Part shown: positions 1-12,600 of the stretch, in pieces
Layout: every line of letters starts with the position of its first letter
Numbering within the stretch: position 1 is the first letter of the stretch
Assembly (NCBI GenBank): GCA_902728285.1
Contig: CACVBU010000871.1
Span: 496,001-560,000 of the forward strand
DNA length: 64,000 nucleotides
Source: Clytia hemisphaerica
Taxonomy: Eukaryota > Cnidaria > Hydrozoa > Leptothecata > Clytiidae
Direction of reading: 5' to 3'
Made by a program: the position numbers and the translations under genes
Notes under the pieces: model-generated
Databases searched by the model: none
The model's input: the letters and a program-made list of their open reading frames with translations, nothing else
What the model was told of the DNA's origin: nothing

Positions 1-160
1 GCGACTATGATCGAAAAGGTATATTTTCTTCATTTTCTTTGTACTCTGTTCCAGAGTGTATCTCAGGTTTATCCTTTCGTTGGACGGCAATGAATTCTGA
101 AATTAGCCGTAGATATCGGGTCCGTGTACAGGCTACTTTCTTTGTTGAAATGGCAAAAGT
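1..160 (+). CDS. possible exon pair of an unidentified gene
   Basis: Bases 1-18 end in AAG followed by GTATAT, a possible donor. A pyrimidine-rich tract ending in CAG at 54 could be an acceptor. From 55 one frame stays open to about 203, and GTGAGT after base 160 could be a donor in phase 0. Joining the two pieces in phase 1 keeps an open frame that includes the residues FRWTAMNSEISRRYRV. I do not recognise the protein. Its outgoing phase (0) does not fit the incoming phase 2 of the CCDC146 exon at 3676, so it is either a different gene or an intermediate exon is missing. Weak evidence. Confidence 0.25.
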
Positions 161-3100
161 GAGTATGATGGGAAAAAACTATCAGGGAATAAAATATGCT
201 CGGTAATTTTCTAATGAGATAGACCGCAGGGGCGTATGTAGGATTTTTAGGATACCCTGCAATAAAGATTCAGCTATATATAGTGATTCAGCTATATATA
301 GTGTCTAAGGAGGGCCCACCATGGTTGGGCCCGACGGGCCAGAAAATTTTTGAATTTCGACCCTCTAGATTGGCTAAAACAGCCACCTTTTTATGCCCAA
401 TGTACCATGAACCAGAGATAAAGAATTAAAATTCATTTCATTTAAACACAAAATGAAGCTGGTAAAACTAAGATAGTTTTTTGGGTTAAATTGTTTTAAG
501 AACCAAAAAAAGAGTGGCCTCTAAAATATGGAATAAATGAAGGAAAGAGAAAGGAGGTGTAAAAAAAATAAATAACTATCATGAATTTTTTAAAGAACTT
601 TTTGAACTTTATATACAGAAAAAAGTGAAAAATGATAGCAAAATAATACAATAGCACACAAAAGATTATAAATTATACAAAAATCTTTATCTGATCGTGA
701 TGATAGCAATAATAATAATATTACCAAACTGTCTAACATTTTTTATTATGATTTTGATTCTTATTGTGTCAAATTTATTTATCTTATTGCTGCCAAAAGG
801 TGACTTAAATAATTTCAAGCAGATTAATAATAAAAGCCTTTTGCCATTTCAAATGAAAATTTAGAGAAAAAGAGCAAAACTATTTTATTCAGACTGGTCA
901 AGAAAAGAGTATTTCATTAGAAAATTGATTAATGTGATGCATTAAAGTATCCAAAACTAGAATTTGTACTGAAGCTGAAATCTCTATAGTTGGTTCATCT
1001 TGAAATTGTAGTCTAGCCCCATTCTTGTGTCTCGTTTGGAACTGTTTGCCAAATCAAGCAGGGAATCCTGTACCAGGGGTAAAAAGCCCCCAATCCGAAT
1101 TGAAAACAAACCATGTCATCAGAAACTCATTTATTCATTATGTATATAATGCAGCATGTTTTATGTTTGGTATCAAAATTCAGTTGTTGTGTTATAAATT
1201 TTATACATTATGCATCCAAATTCATTTGCATTGGCAATTACATATCAAAATCAAATCAAGATGTACTTTCCATTACATGACAAATATTGATATCCAGTTT
1301 ACAGGGAAAATTTTGAATCCAAAAACTTTCAAGAAACTAAATGTTAGGTACACATCATCATTTTGATTGAATTATTCCATTCTGTTGTTTCCTTTAAGTT
1401 AAATATGGTTTCACTCATCTTATTAGCACTAGCAGACTTTGTCAGTGTTTACAAAGATTTTGTACCAACCACGTGAAGGTGCAAAATAATCCATTGATCT
1501 AGGGGCTACTGGAGAGTATGATGGCAACGGCAACTAACCTGAAAGTATATAATGAAGAGGGAATTAGGATCTTTGCAAGCTACACCTACATATTTAACAA
1601 ACACAAAACAACAAAATTTAAGTCAAACGACAACTGGATAACCAATGAAATTAATCTTATATAATAACCGGCTGACTGTGGGTAACCGCCAACCGCAATG
1701 CTTCATGACTGAGCCAATCTACTAAACTTATTGGATGGGTTTTTTTGGTTCTGAGAATAATACTTACAATTCAGGAAAAGTTCTGCACACGTGCAAGGCA
1801 TCGAAGTGTATCCATCAAAGAATTGTTGCCCACAAGATGGAGAGAAATGGAACTGTACAGGCAATTTCCATTTGGAAGAGAACTAAAACAAAATAGAGAA
1901 ATCATTTTTAAGATTGTCGTGCAGTTTTTATGACCAGTACTTGACTGGCAGGTGCTGGCCTGCAAACTAAACATAGTCAAATACAATATGTTTGTGTACC
2001 TCAAAATAGTGTGCGAAAGACCCACACAGATCTTTTTCTCTCCCCAGAAAAATTTTTTAACCGGCCAAAACATATTAAAAACATTAGGGTGTCAAGGTCA
2101 GAATCACAAAATTTTCAATGTTATTTTTTTTCTCTTATTTCAAAATAAAACCACAATAGGTTGGTTGTCCCTTTGCCTCTTAAATTGCCACATATTCATC
2201 TCCTGTCGTCAACTTTTTCTTAGCCAGAGTGATTGGCCAAACAAACAGTAAGTACGTACCCTGATTGATCAAATATCTTATAAATATTTCATGATTGGCC
2301 ACTCACTCACCACTCACTCACCACACACAACAAGTGGTTTTGTTGATTACCAAAAATTATGACAAGTCATAGGCCATAGGCAGATAAGTAGAGAAAGAGG
2401 GGGAAGGGAAGCAGTTTTTCCTGCACTTATGCTTATCAGATTATAATTGATAATTGATTATGATTGATTTACATACATGCAGGCATGAAAAATAATAGAA
2501 AAAAATACCACATACCTTACAGACTTGACTTTCCTTGTTGCAATTGATTTCAGAAGATAACCATAAGAAGAAAAACAAACATTGAGATGACCTTGATGGC
2601 AGCCCTCAGATGACGAATTTGGAGAAGATCGAAAATGTGCAGGCTTCAAATTCTTCAGAATTTGCGACAAAATAGATAAAATCAGGACTGTCTATTCTGG
2701 TTTTTCTTCTCCAAGCATCTAAAGCCATTTGACGAGTCTTGACTTTTAACGTTTTGACACTAACAGCCATCAAATCCCGGGCAAACCCTGCATTTTGACC
2801 TCATCCAGGTCTTTCTGCAAAATTTTGCAGGGTGCAGGCCTGCAAAACGCTTTTGTACACAAAATCTAAAATACAGACTCGAATTCACGCTTCCTGTAAC
2901 GCGACTTGATAAACAGTTTTCTTATATTTACCGCGGACTTTAAGTCAGTAAAATAAATCTAATGACACTAACGAATGATCCGGAAAAACAACTCCGGGTA
3001 GGCTAAAAACAAGCTGCGACAAAAAAGACTCCGGAGCATACCCTGCGAGTGCATGTTTTGCAGGGGTGTCGCACCGCCCCTGGACCGTCATTCGAATTCA

Positions 3101-3675
3101 CAAGGTAAAGACAGTGCTTTTTAAGGAAAATTGTACCTTATTCTGCTTAAAAAAACTCAGAGAAACTGAGCGTAATGAATTTAGGTTTATGCGGAACGGT
3201 ATGTAGTTTAAAATATTCAGAAATTGTAGAATAATTTATAAAAAGTATCAATTAAGAGATTTTTTAAGAGAGGTTTTTTATAAGAAAGAAGGCGCACTTC
3301 TATGCTGACAGAGTAGAATTTAAAAATAATTTCCCATGATTCACGACAGTGTTCAACGCAACGCTGCAAGTGGGGGGAGGGGGTTTCTATTTCTTTTGTT
3401 TAAAAATGCTTCATAAGTAAAGGGAAGGTGATGCATTAAATGCGCCGTTGACAAAACCAAAAGCTCCAATCTCAGAATTATTGCCTGATAAAACTAAAAA
3501 TATTTTTGTTTGTCTGGGCATAAATTTTTGAGATTGACCCTGTTTCATGTAGACGGGACACTCCTCACTATGTAAGAAGAGCCAATCAAATTTAAGGCTA
3601 CTAATTTTGTGATTGGACCTTTTGATTTGCCAACGGCGTGATGTCCTTCAACTTCTCAAATTTCTTTTCCCATAG
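161..3675. other. repeat-rich non-coding stretch with hAT-like remnant
   Basis: No exon of the downstream gene could be recognised here. At 229 a 'CAGGGGCGTATGTAGGATT' end and at about 3082 an inverted 'CACCGCCCCTG' end could be the two termini of an old hAT-like element, but no matching 8-bp target duplication is visible. Bases 310-420 carry the GGGCCCACCATGGTTGGGCCC-type near-palindrome that also occurs in the hAT elements at 29.7 and 57.4 kb. ORFs at 1025-1366 and 1745-1933 have no recognisable protein signature and I treat them as chance. Confidence 0.4.
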
Positions 3676-6600
3676 GATTTTAAAGAAAGCTGACGTTCAC
3701 TTAAAAGTCATGAAAGATGGCTTAGCACACACAAAGAATATTTACGACAAGATTAAAATCGAAGTTGACCTACAACCGCGTGACGATGGCACACTGATGG
3801 AGAAACGAAGAGAATTGCAGAGAGAAGTGGATATCGCTAAGAGAGCTTTCACTCAGCAGGTATCCGCTTAGTTTTAATCAGAATAACCTTTGCTCTAATT
3901 CCCGCCTTTTCACAATTTTGACGACAATTGGGCTTTTCCAGAAATGGTCCGTGTCTGCTGAGGATATCGAATATCTAGGGGGTTAACGATTTTTGTTCAA
4001 AAGTGGATATCCAGGGGGTTAAATATCTACAAGGGAGTGGATATCCAGGGGGTAAAGTGTCTTTTCAAGTAAAAAATACGATATCCAGGGTAAACATCTT
4101 TATGAGAGATATCCAGGGGGTCTTTACTGATAAAGCAGGATATCCAGGAGGGGGCTCGATACTTCGAAAAATCAATATTCATATGTACTACTGTGCTACG
4201 AAACAGTAGCCCGATTGACATGATTCAATTTTTTATAATCTCTCAAATGGTATGTTTTTTGCTTTTTCAGAACTCTTTGACCCTTCATGAAAAACAAGTA
4301 GTTGAAAAAGGTTGTCAAGAAGAAGACAGGCTACTGTGCGAACAAGGTCAATTACGAATCGATGTTATTGACTTGTCCAGGCTAAGTCAAATCAAGACAG
4401 ACGAACGAGAACAGAAAGCAAGAGATTTCTTGAAAGCTGAGTTGAGATACCATAAAGCAATTGAAGATCTCAAAACCAAAGAGTTATCTATACAAGATAA
4501 TGCCAAAAAATTGACAGAAGTTCAACGGAGGTATTGATCAGATTTCAATGGTGCTCCCCAAAACACACCTTAGGCCTTGGGGTTCTTCTTCAGTCACAAT
4601 GTATGCTTAGCATTATGCTTATTTTTTACCGAATTTGAGCCTAAGTATGCTTTGATAACGTTGATAACATTGATAATAAACCATTTGCTAAAGATCCAAT
4701 CGATGATTGGTCCTTTAGGGAGAGGTTGTTATGCAGTACAGTCTCTTTAACTCAAACCTCTTTAACTCGAACATCTCCTTATTATTATTATTATTATTAT
4801 TATAATGTAACAAAGTTCTAGGCGCACGAGGGCCTCTGGAACTGATCGTGATTATACGTATTTTACAATTGTCTTGTGTTGAATCTTTTCGGGTGTTTAC
4901 TCCATGCAGTGTTGAGTCTTTCTTTGAAGACTTTGACTGTCTTTGCCTCAGCGACATCTTTTGGCAATTTATTCCAGGTTGGTATAGTTCGATAAAAGAA
5001 GGAATTCGTTTGTACACCACGGAGTCCATCGCTTCCAAAGTTTGGAATCATCTCAAAGTTGTGCCTTCTGTTTGGTCGCGTTCGACGGGCTATCTGTTTT
5101 GGGATGGTATCTTTTTCGTAATAGTTGATGTGCTTGTAAAGTTGGACCATGTCACAAAAAGTGTCTTCTAAACTCGAGCGTAGGAAGATCTAATTCACGC
5201 AATCGTTCTTCATAAGACATATCACGACATTTTTGAACAAGTTTTGTTGCCCGTCTTTGTACTCCTTCAATCAGATTTACGTGTTTACGTAGAAACGGAG
5301 ACCATACTGACTGAGCGTACTCCAGATGCGGGCGAACAAACGCACAATACAATGTTTTAAATGTACTTGTACTCATATTTACAAATCCTCGATTGATTAT
5401 GCCAAGTATCGCGTTTGCTCTTTTGACTTGCTTTGCAATGTGTTCTTCAAATGTAAGTTCTGAGTCAATGAGGATTCCAAGATCTTTTTCTTCAAAGACG
5501 TGTTCCAATTGGCGTCCATCTAGGGAATATGGATGAGCATGTTTGATGTTTCCAAACTTTCCTAGCGTCAGAACGTGACACTTTTCAGGATGGAATAGTA
5601 ATAGCCAGTCTTTCGACCATTCTACAAGTGTGTCTATATCATTCTGAAGGGAAACAGAGTCTTCGATGCAATTGACTTCTTTGAAGATTTTGGTATCATC
5701 AGCAAACAATAGGATCAATGAGATGACCTTTTCAGGAAGATCATTGATGTATAGCACGAACAGCATTGGTCCCAGTACACTACCCTGTGGAATACCACTC
5801 ACTACAGGGTCTGTAGTCGAGAAGGACTGGTTCACTTTTACTGATTGAGTTCGACCTGTTAGAAATGACGTTATCCATTTTAAGATTGAACCGTTGATGC
5901 CATATGCTGATAGTTTCTTGCATAGTCGACGGTGGGGTACAGTGTCGAAAGCCTTCGCAAAATCGAAGTAGACACTATCAACAACGTTTCCTTTAGAGAT
6001 GCTCTCATAACATTTATCCAGATAGTACAAAAGCTGTGTCACGGTTGAACGGTTGTTAATGAAGCCATATTGTTTGTTCGATAAAAGATTATGATCAGAA
6101 AGGTGCTTCATGATGTGTTTCCTCAGTATTGATTCCATTAATTTGCACACTACTGATGTCAAACTAACAGGTCGATAATTGACTGCCAAATTCTGAGGTC
6201 CCTTGTTTTTGTAAATAGGTGTGACATGTGCCACCTTCCAATCTTGTGGTAATGAGCCTTCAACTAAAGATTTGTTCATGATTACAGCCAAGGGTAGAGA
6301 CAGATAGTCAGATAATTCCGCTAGTATCCTAGGGTGTATTTCGTCTGGACCGAATGACTTATTATGATTGAGCTCTTTCAATTGATTCTGTACCATCTCC
6401 TCAGAGATATGAATATCTCTGATGGATGAATCAGTTCTCTTTTCAAATGCAGGAAGCTCACCTACTGCTTCTTTTGTGAATACACTGCAGAACTGTCGTT
6501 GAAGTATATTAACTTTTTCGTGATCTTCATGCTTTAACGAGGTTTTGACATTTGGTGATTCAAGTAGCGATGAAACTGTACTAGAAGATTTCATCTTGTT

Positions 6601-9600
6601 ACGCACATGTGACCAGAAGATCTTCGGTTTGGTCTTTGCGTTATCACAAATTCTTTGTTCGTAGTTCCTGTGAGCTTGTCTCATCAATTTGCTCACTCTG
6701 TTTCTTACAGGGGTGTATTTTGCTCGATTGTATTCTTTTTCTTCGGGCGATGATTTCATCCATTTCCGATGGAGGCGTCTCTTCTCTGCTATTTCTTTCC
6801 GAAGTTGAACTCCAATAGGTATTTTACCTTTCTTCTTCCAGTTTTGACCACCGATGATCTTTATGGGTACAAAACGGTTTCGTATATCCAAAATCTTCTT
6901 TCGGAAAAGCTGCCAAAGCTCCTCGGTTGACTTAGAATTAGCCATCTCCGGGAATTGCTTGTACCAATCATCAGAGTTGAGATCTTGTTTCATTGCTTCA
7001 AAGTCTGCGTCCTCGTACTTGTATCTTTCTGATTTAGGTTTCAATACAGCATCACATTTGATAGTGAAGGTCAAGCAACTATGATCGCTTAAACACAAAG
7101 GACTGAGATACTCTAGACATAGAGCTTGGTTAGCTTCACCTGTTAGAATGAGATCGACTAAAGATGGGTCGTCAGTCCCACGGCATCTGGTTGGTTCTTC
7201 TACACTTTGGTGGAGAAAGGAGTCGCGAAGGTCATCAAGAAATTTTTCTTCTTTACTTTCCTCGAGATGTGGCGTCGTCCAATTTTTCCAATTGATTGTT
7301 GGGAAGTTAAAGTCCCCGACAAAGCATTTATGAGAGTATTTGTTGTTTGATGCGATATCTTTGATTAGATGATTCAACTTGTTGTTATTTTCAGCTGACG
7401 TGTCATTGTTCGTAGGGGAGCGATAGATACAGGAGAAGACCAGGAGATCGTTTCCGGATAGACGAATTTCGATTGTGGATACTTCATTGAAATTGACTTG
7501 GTTCATTGATTGGTTGACATCGGTGACCAAATGTTTGATCGATGAATGAGCAAGAATAATTATCCAGCGACCGATGCCAGTGGTCATGTTCGTATGACTG
7601 ACACATTTATAATGTTTAAGCTCGTGTTCGTGTAGCTCTCGCAGTCCACCGTGCTTTGGTTTCACCTCACATATCGCAATGATGTGGGGATGATGTTTCT
7701 CTACATCAAGCACCAGTTGTCGCTTCTTCTCAGGTGTTAGCGTGTCGGCGTTGCAATAAAAGATCCTGATTTCGTTTATCTTTATTTCAAAATCATCTAC
7801 TTGATTTACGTTATGGTTTTCTTGAATTATTGTTCTCCGATTGTTTTCGTTTGAGTAAGATTCTTGGCGAATACTACATTCTTCGTGTCTGTCTTCTTTG
7901 TTTGGGATCTGATTTTGACCTTGATGATGTCGAATCCGTTTTTTGAGTCCCCTCGAACTCTCCATTTATAGATATCAGAGTTATCATTCTCATTTCTAGT
8001 TTTAGCTTTGAACGATAGTTCCCTTACGTTCTTTCTTTCATCTGGTGTTAGATCTTCAGTTATGCTTGTTGTCTTGTATTTTTGGATGCCCTTGAGAGAA
8101 GGAAGGTTTCCGAGAAGTGAAAATTTTTCCTTTTCGCTAGATAGACAGATTAATAAAGGGCGCTTCTTTTCCTGGGATGGTTTTCCGAGGCGACTGACAC
8201 GTTTGATAGTAGCGCGTGTGTGAGTGTCTTTAACAAGACCTTCGGCCCATGAACTGTCATCTTCTTGTTCTTGTTCTGCTAAGCCATGGATGACGACGTT
8301 GCGAGATCTTTTGATTTTGTCATTTTCTTCTGCTTCTTCTTCACGCCATGCATCCCTAATAGCTTCTCTGATAGTTGTTTGCTTGGCAGATACCTCAGAG
8401 GTCTTTGTAGCGTCAGCGTAAGACTTTTCCGACAATGACTTCATTTCTGTTTTGATAAGTTCTTGCATGTTGTGCTTGAATTTCTCCATGTTGGTTTCAA
8501 TCTTTTGTTCAACATATTCCAAAGTGTGGAGTGCTGGATTGTTGTCCAGTTTCTTTTTGAGGTCAGCGAGTTCTTTTTCTCTGGCATCGGCCGCAATTTT
8601 GTCTGCTTTGAACTTCTTCAGAAGCTCTGCTTCTTTCTCAGCTTTGACCTTGATAATGTTTTCACAATTTGCTACGTCCCTCTGCAGAGATTTCACCTTT
8701 TGGTTTGGGGAAGTATATGCACCAATATTCTTGGTCATAGTCACGCAGTTCACGCAAATGAACTTTATTCCTTTCGTCTTTCCAACAATCAGCTGGATGT
8801 AGTATGGAGGAAGTTCAGAACACGAATAGTGAACACTTCTCTCGCACTCGGTGCATTCGAGTCGATCTTTTTTCCTGTCGGTGATACATCGTGATGGTGT
8901 ACAAGTCTCCAGATCTTGTGAGCTTGCACTCAATTCTTCCAATGATGATGGTGATTGCAATGGTGAAGGTGTGACTGTTCGACTGCTCCGAAGAATTCTC
9001 TTCATTATGATGGATATGAATGAGATTTCCGTTTAATTAGTCAAAAATGTTGTTTTTTTAAGGATTTTTGAGATTTTCTTGAAAAAATGTTGAGCTGTGA
9101 AAAATGCGTGTGCTCTAGTTGACGTCAAATAATTCGAACAAGTTTTCTCGTCCTTTTAAAAAGTTAACAATGCCTTATAAACCTTCCTTCATATTCATAA
9201 CTCGAGAAATTTAATAATAATAATAATAATAATAATAACGATATATTTCACAGTATCTCCAAAGTTTTACAATTGGCTCTTCACCTGGAAATTGAGTATG
9301 ATAAATATATATGTAGCGTATAAAAAATATGACGTTCATTAAAAATACTGAGACCGGTTGTAACTAGAGACTAGAAGGCTAAAAGTTGGTAAAGCCAAGT
9401 ACGATCAAATACCGTTGTAGAGTAATATGAGCTTTGCAAAAGTAGACTGAGTGAACGTAGTGCTAGTGGTTTGTGCAAGACCGGTGTAAAACCAAAGTTT
9501 GAATTTAGATTAAGCTATAAGATATAACAAAATTGATACAACTTTTGATAACAACTAATAGAACTAATTCCTCCATGGACAGTAAAATAAAGTACGACCA

Positions 9601-12600
9601 GACCAGGACGCTAGTAAGGCTGTTAGATCTAGGAAATTAGTAGAGTAAATACGATTGACGAGGGATGTAAGAGTGACACATGAGTATGACTTGGAATTGC
9701 AGGATGTCCAGGAGTAGTAAATATATAAAATATCATTAGAATAAATCAAAACTAATTAAAATCAAATAATTAAACAAATAGGGGATAGTTGCTCTAAAGA
9801 ATAATGACCGGAGTGTAACTACTGCTACTGGCTACGGAATAGGGATAAGTTGATCAATACGATGGAAAATGACTAAGAGATACAAGGCGTTAAAGGATTC
9901 GGAGTTAGATGTGGCAACGTCCCAGCTAAAAACGATAAGCAATATAAAAAAAATACTAAATAATGAAATATTTATTAAAAGTGCGAAAGTATGTTGTTAT
10001 TTCGTAAAGAATAGCAGAGTTGGTTATCACAAGGTAAAGACTCTCGCAAGTCTATTATTAAGTTATCAAAAGGATAGTTATTGTTAAATTGGAATCAAGT
10101 CATGAGCAGAGTAAAATCCCAAGGAAATAGCTGGACTTTGAGATTCAAGACATGAAATACTTTAAATTCATACTCTCGGGTGCCTAATAAACGTACATGT
10201 ACGTTTATTTTTTTCGTGTCAAATTTCCCGCCTGTACGCACCTTATTAGGAACTGTACGGTTATTTATTCTGAAGAATTTTCCCGCCTGTACGTTTATTC
10301 CCTCCTGTACGTTTATTTATTTTCACCCAATATCGCCCAATTTATACTGGAAAAATTTGTTATTTTTTGTCCAAGGAAGATATGTTGAAAGGCAGTTAAT
10401 TACATTCGAACGTATTGTGGGAGATTTCAAGTGTTACACGAGTAAATTCGAACGTTTTGCTTATTTAGTACTTGTCATTGATCTATAAGAGATATACCTA
10501 TACTTAAGTCAGTCGTTTTGACCTGGATGTTCTACTTTTGAAAAATTGGTAGATTATTCCCTGTACGTTTATTTTAGCCTGTACGTTTATTTATTTTAGC
10601 TCTGATTTCTCGCATGTACGTTTATTTCAGCCTGTACGTTTATTAATTCCAATTTTATTCTCTCCCCTGTACGTTTATTTTGGTCTGTACGTTTATTAGG
10701 CACCCGAGAGTACAAGGCTCCTAGCGAGGCCTTGATCCAAAAAATGCCTTTTAGTTTCACTACAAAATATGTTATAATTTAATTCATCCCGACATTTTTG
10801 GGGAAGTCCATTGAATATACGCGAAGAGTCGTATTCAAAACTACCCATAATGATATTCGGACAAGCCAACATTGTGCCAGCGTGAATAGGGTTTCTCAAA
10901 CCTTCTCGAGGTGTCATTTTTTCCGTCGGAAGGAAAGTTGGCCAGTTATTAGAGTTAATGGATTTCCATGCAAGTTTAGCCATGCTAAATTCTGCTCTCT
11001 CGCGTATTGGTAGCCATTTCAGCGAGATCACGTCTGATACGTTTGAGTAGCGTCTCTCACGAAACTGGCGGTTGCGTTTTGTATGTGTTCCCTGTGCGTG
11101 TTTGAGTTATGGAGACTTCACTATAGTATGCGGATTGTCTTGTTTGCAAAAGGAAAACTATCCATTCTCCCTTCATAGGCTAGAAGATTTTGCTAAACTC
11201 TATGACATCATCAAGAACGAGCGGAACAAGTGCGTCAATCTGATCCAAACTAGCACACAACGCGCAGCTGAGATGCAAGAGAAAATCAAAATCCTTCAAA
11301 ATGAAATCGAAATTTTGAGAACTGCAGCTGCGGCTAAAGACAGGTAAGAGAGAACAATTTTTAAATGCATGTTGTTCTTTTTCTCATTACAAGGAATAAT
11401 TTTTTCCGAAACTCAAGAACCTTTTTTCAGACTAACTTGGATTTATTAATTGTTACTTTGTTCCGAGGAAGGAAAATCGAGAAAAAAACCGAAATTTTGT
11501 GAATTTTGGGACCCTTACCGGGACTTTTTTCCTAAAATTTAGTCTCGGAGTTTTTGGTTGTTTTGTAACACTTTGGGGGACTAAAATTAGATATTGTAAT
11601 TTATACGAGAGACTTTAAAGGTTCAAAAAAGGCACCTTTAAAGGCGGCACATACCCGTATCCTTTATTTGCTTAAGTATTCCTTTCCCCGGGTACAAACT
11701 CTTCATAATTCGAACGATCACACATTACCCTTGTTGCTCGAGTTATGTAGACTTTGCATACTTTAAGATGAAGTTCTATGGCTTTTTGATTTCGGGTTTT
11801 CACGAATATGGTTAAAAAGAAACAGTGTTTTGGTAGTGCCGTAGGAAGCATTTTCATATTGGGGGGCTGAAAATTAGTGACACCGCGAGGGCCAAGCATG
11901 GTTTGGCCCGAGGGGGAAAATTTTGAAAATTTGAGCTCTAGATTGCTTAAAAATACACTCAAAACATGCACATAAAAGACAATTATGACAAATTAAAAAA
12001 GAAAAACTTAGCATTTTGCAAAATAACCATTTTTGAAAAAATTATTGGGGGGGCATACCCCCCCCCCCTTGCCCCCCAGTTGCTACGGCACTGTTTGGTG
12101 CTTCTTGCATATAGATCCGCCCGCTCTTGTGAAACACATATCGGGCTTTTCAAGGAACAGTCCGTTCCCCTCCCCCGCTGTTGAGGATATCGGATATCCA
12201 GGGGGTTAACGATTTTTGTTCAAAAGTGGATATCCAAGGGGTTAAATGTCTACGGAGCGGATAAAGTGTCTTTTCAGGTTAAAAATATGGGGTAAGCATC
12301 TTTATAAGAGAGGATATCCAGGGGGTTGAGTATAATTTTAAAAGTGAATTTCCAGGGGGTTCGATAATTCGAAAAATCAATATCCTCAACAGTGGGAGTG
12401 AAATTTTTTTCTGGAAAAGCCCATTGCGTCAGTGGTACTTAACTTATAGTGATTATTGATTTTACTCTCCTTTGATTAGACAATACCAAAAAGCTAAACT
12501 GAAGCACTCCAACGCGGTGGTGATACGTGACAGCCTTCGCAATGAAGTTAGTAAACAACAAATCTCCGCGGAGGAACTCAGAGAACAAATGGAACAACAG

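Larger units (their letters stand above)
4783..9200 (-). mobile_element. CR1/L2-like LINE, nearly full length, antisense in CCDC146 intron
   Basis: The element carries ORF1 (9005-7827), an overlapping ORF2 (7965-5152, continued in another frame to 4863) and a 3' tail of (TAA)n on the - strand at about 4784-4803. It fills most of the 6.6-kb intron between 4530 and 11179. The 5' boundary is not sharp; I set it near 9200, before a (TAA)n run at 9213-9239. No target-site duplication was identified. Confidence 0.8.

Noticed and set aside
229-3082. one 2.85-kb hAT element with CAGGGGCG ends
   Set aside because: Only eight bases of end identity, no matching 8-bp flanks and no transposase coding; kept only as a possible remnant.
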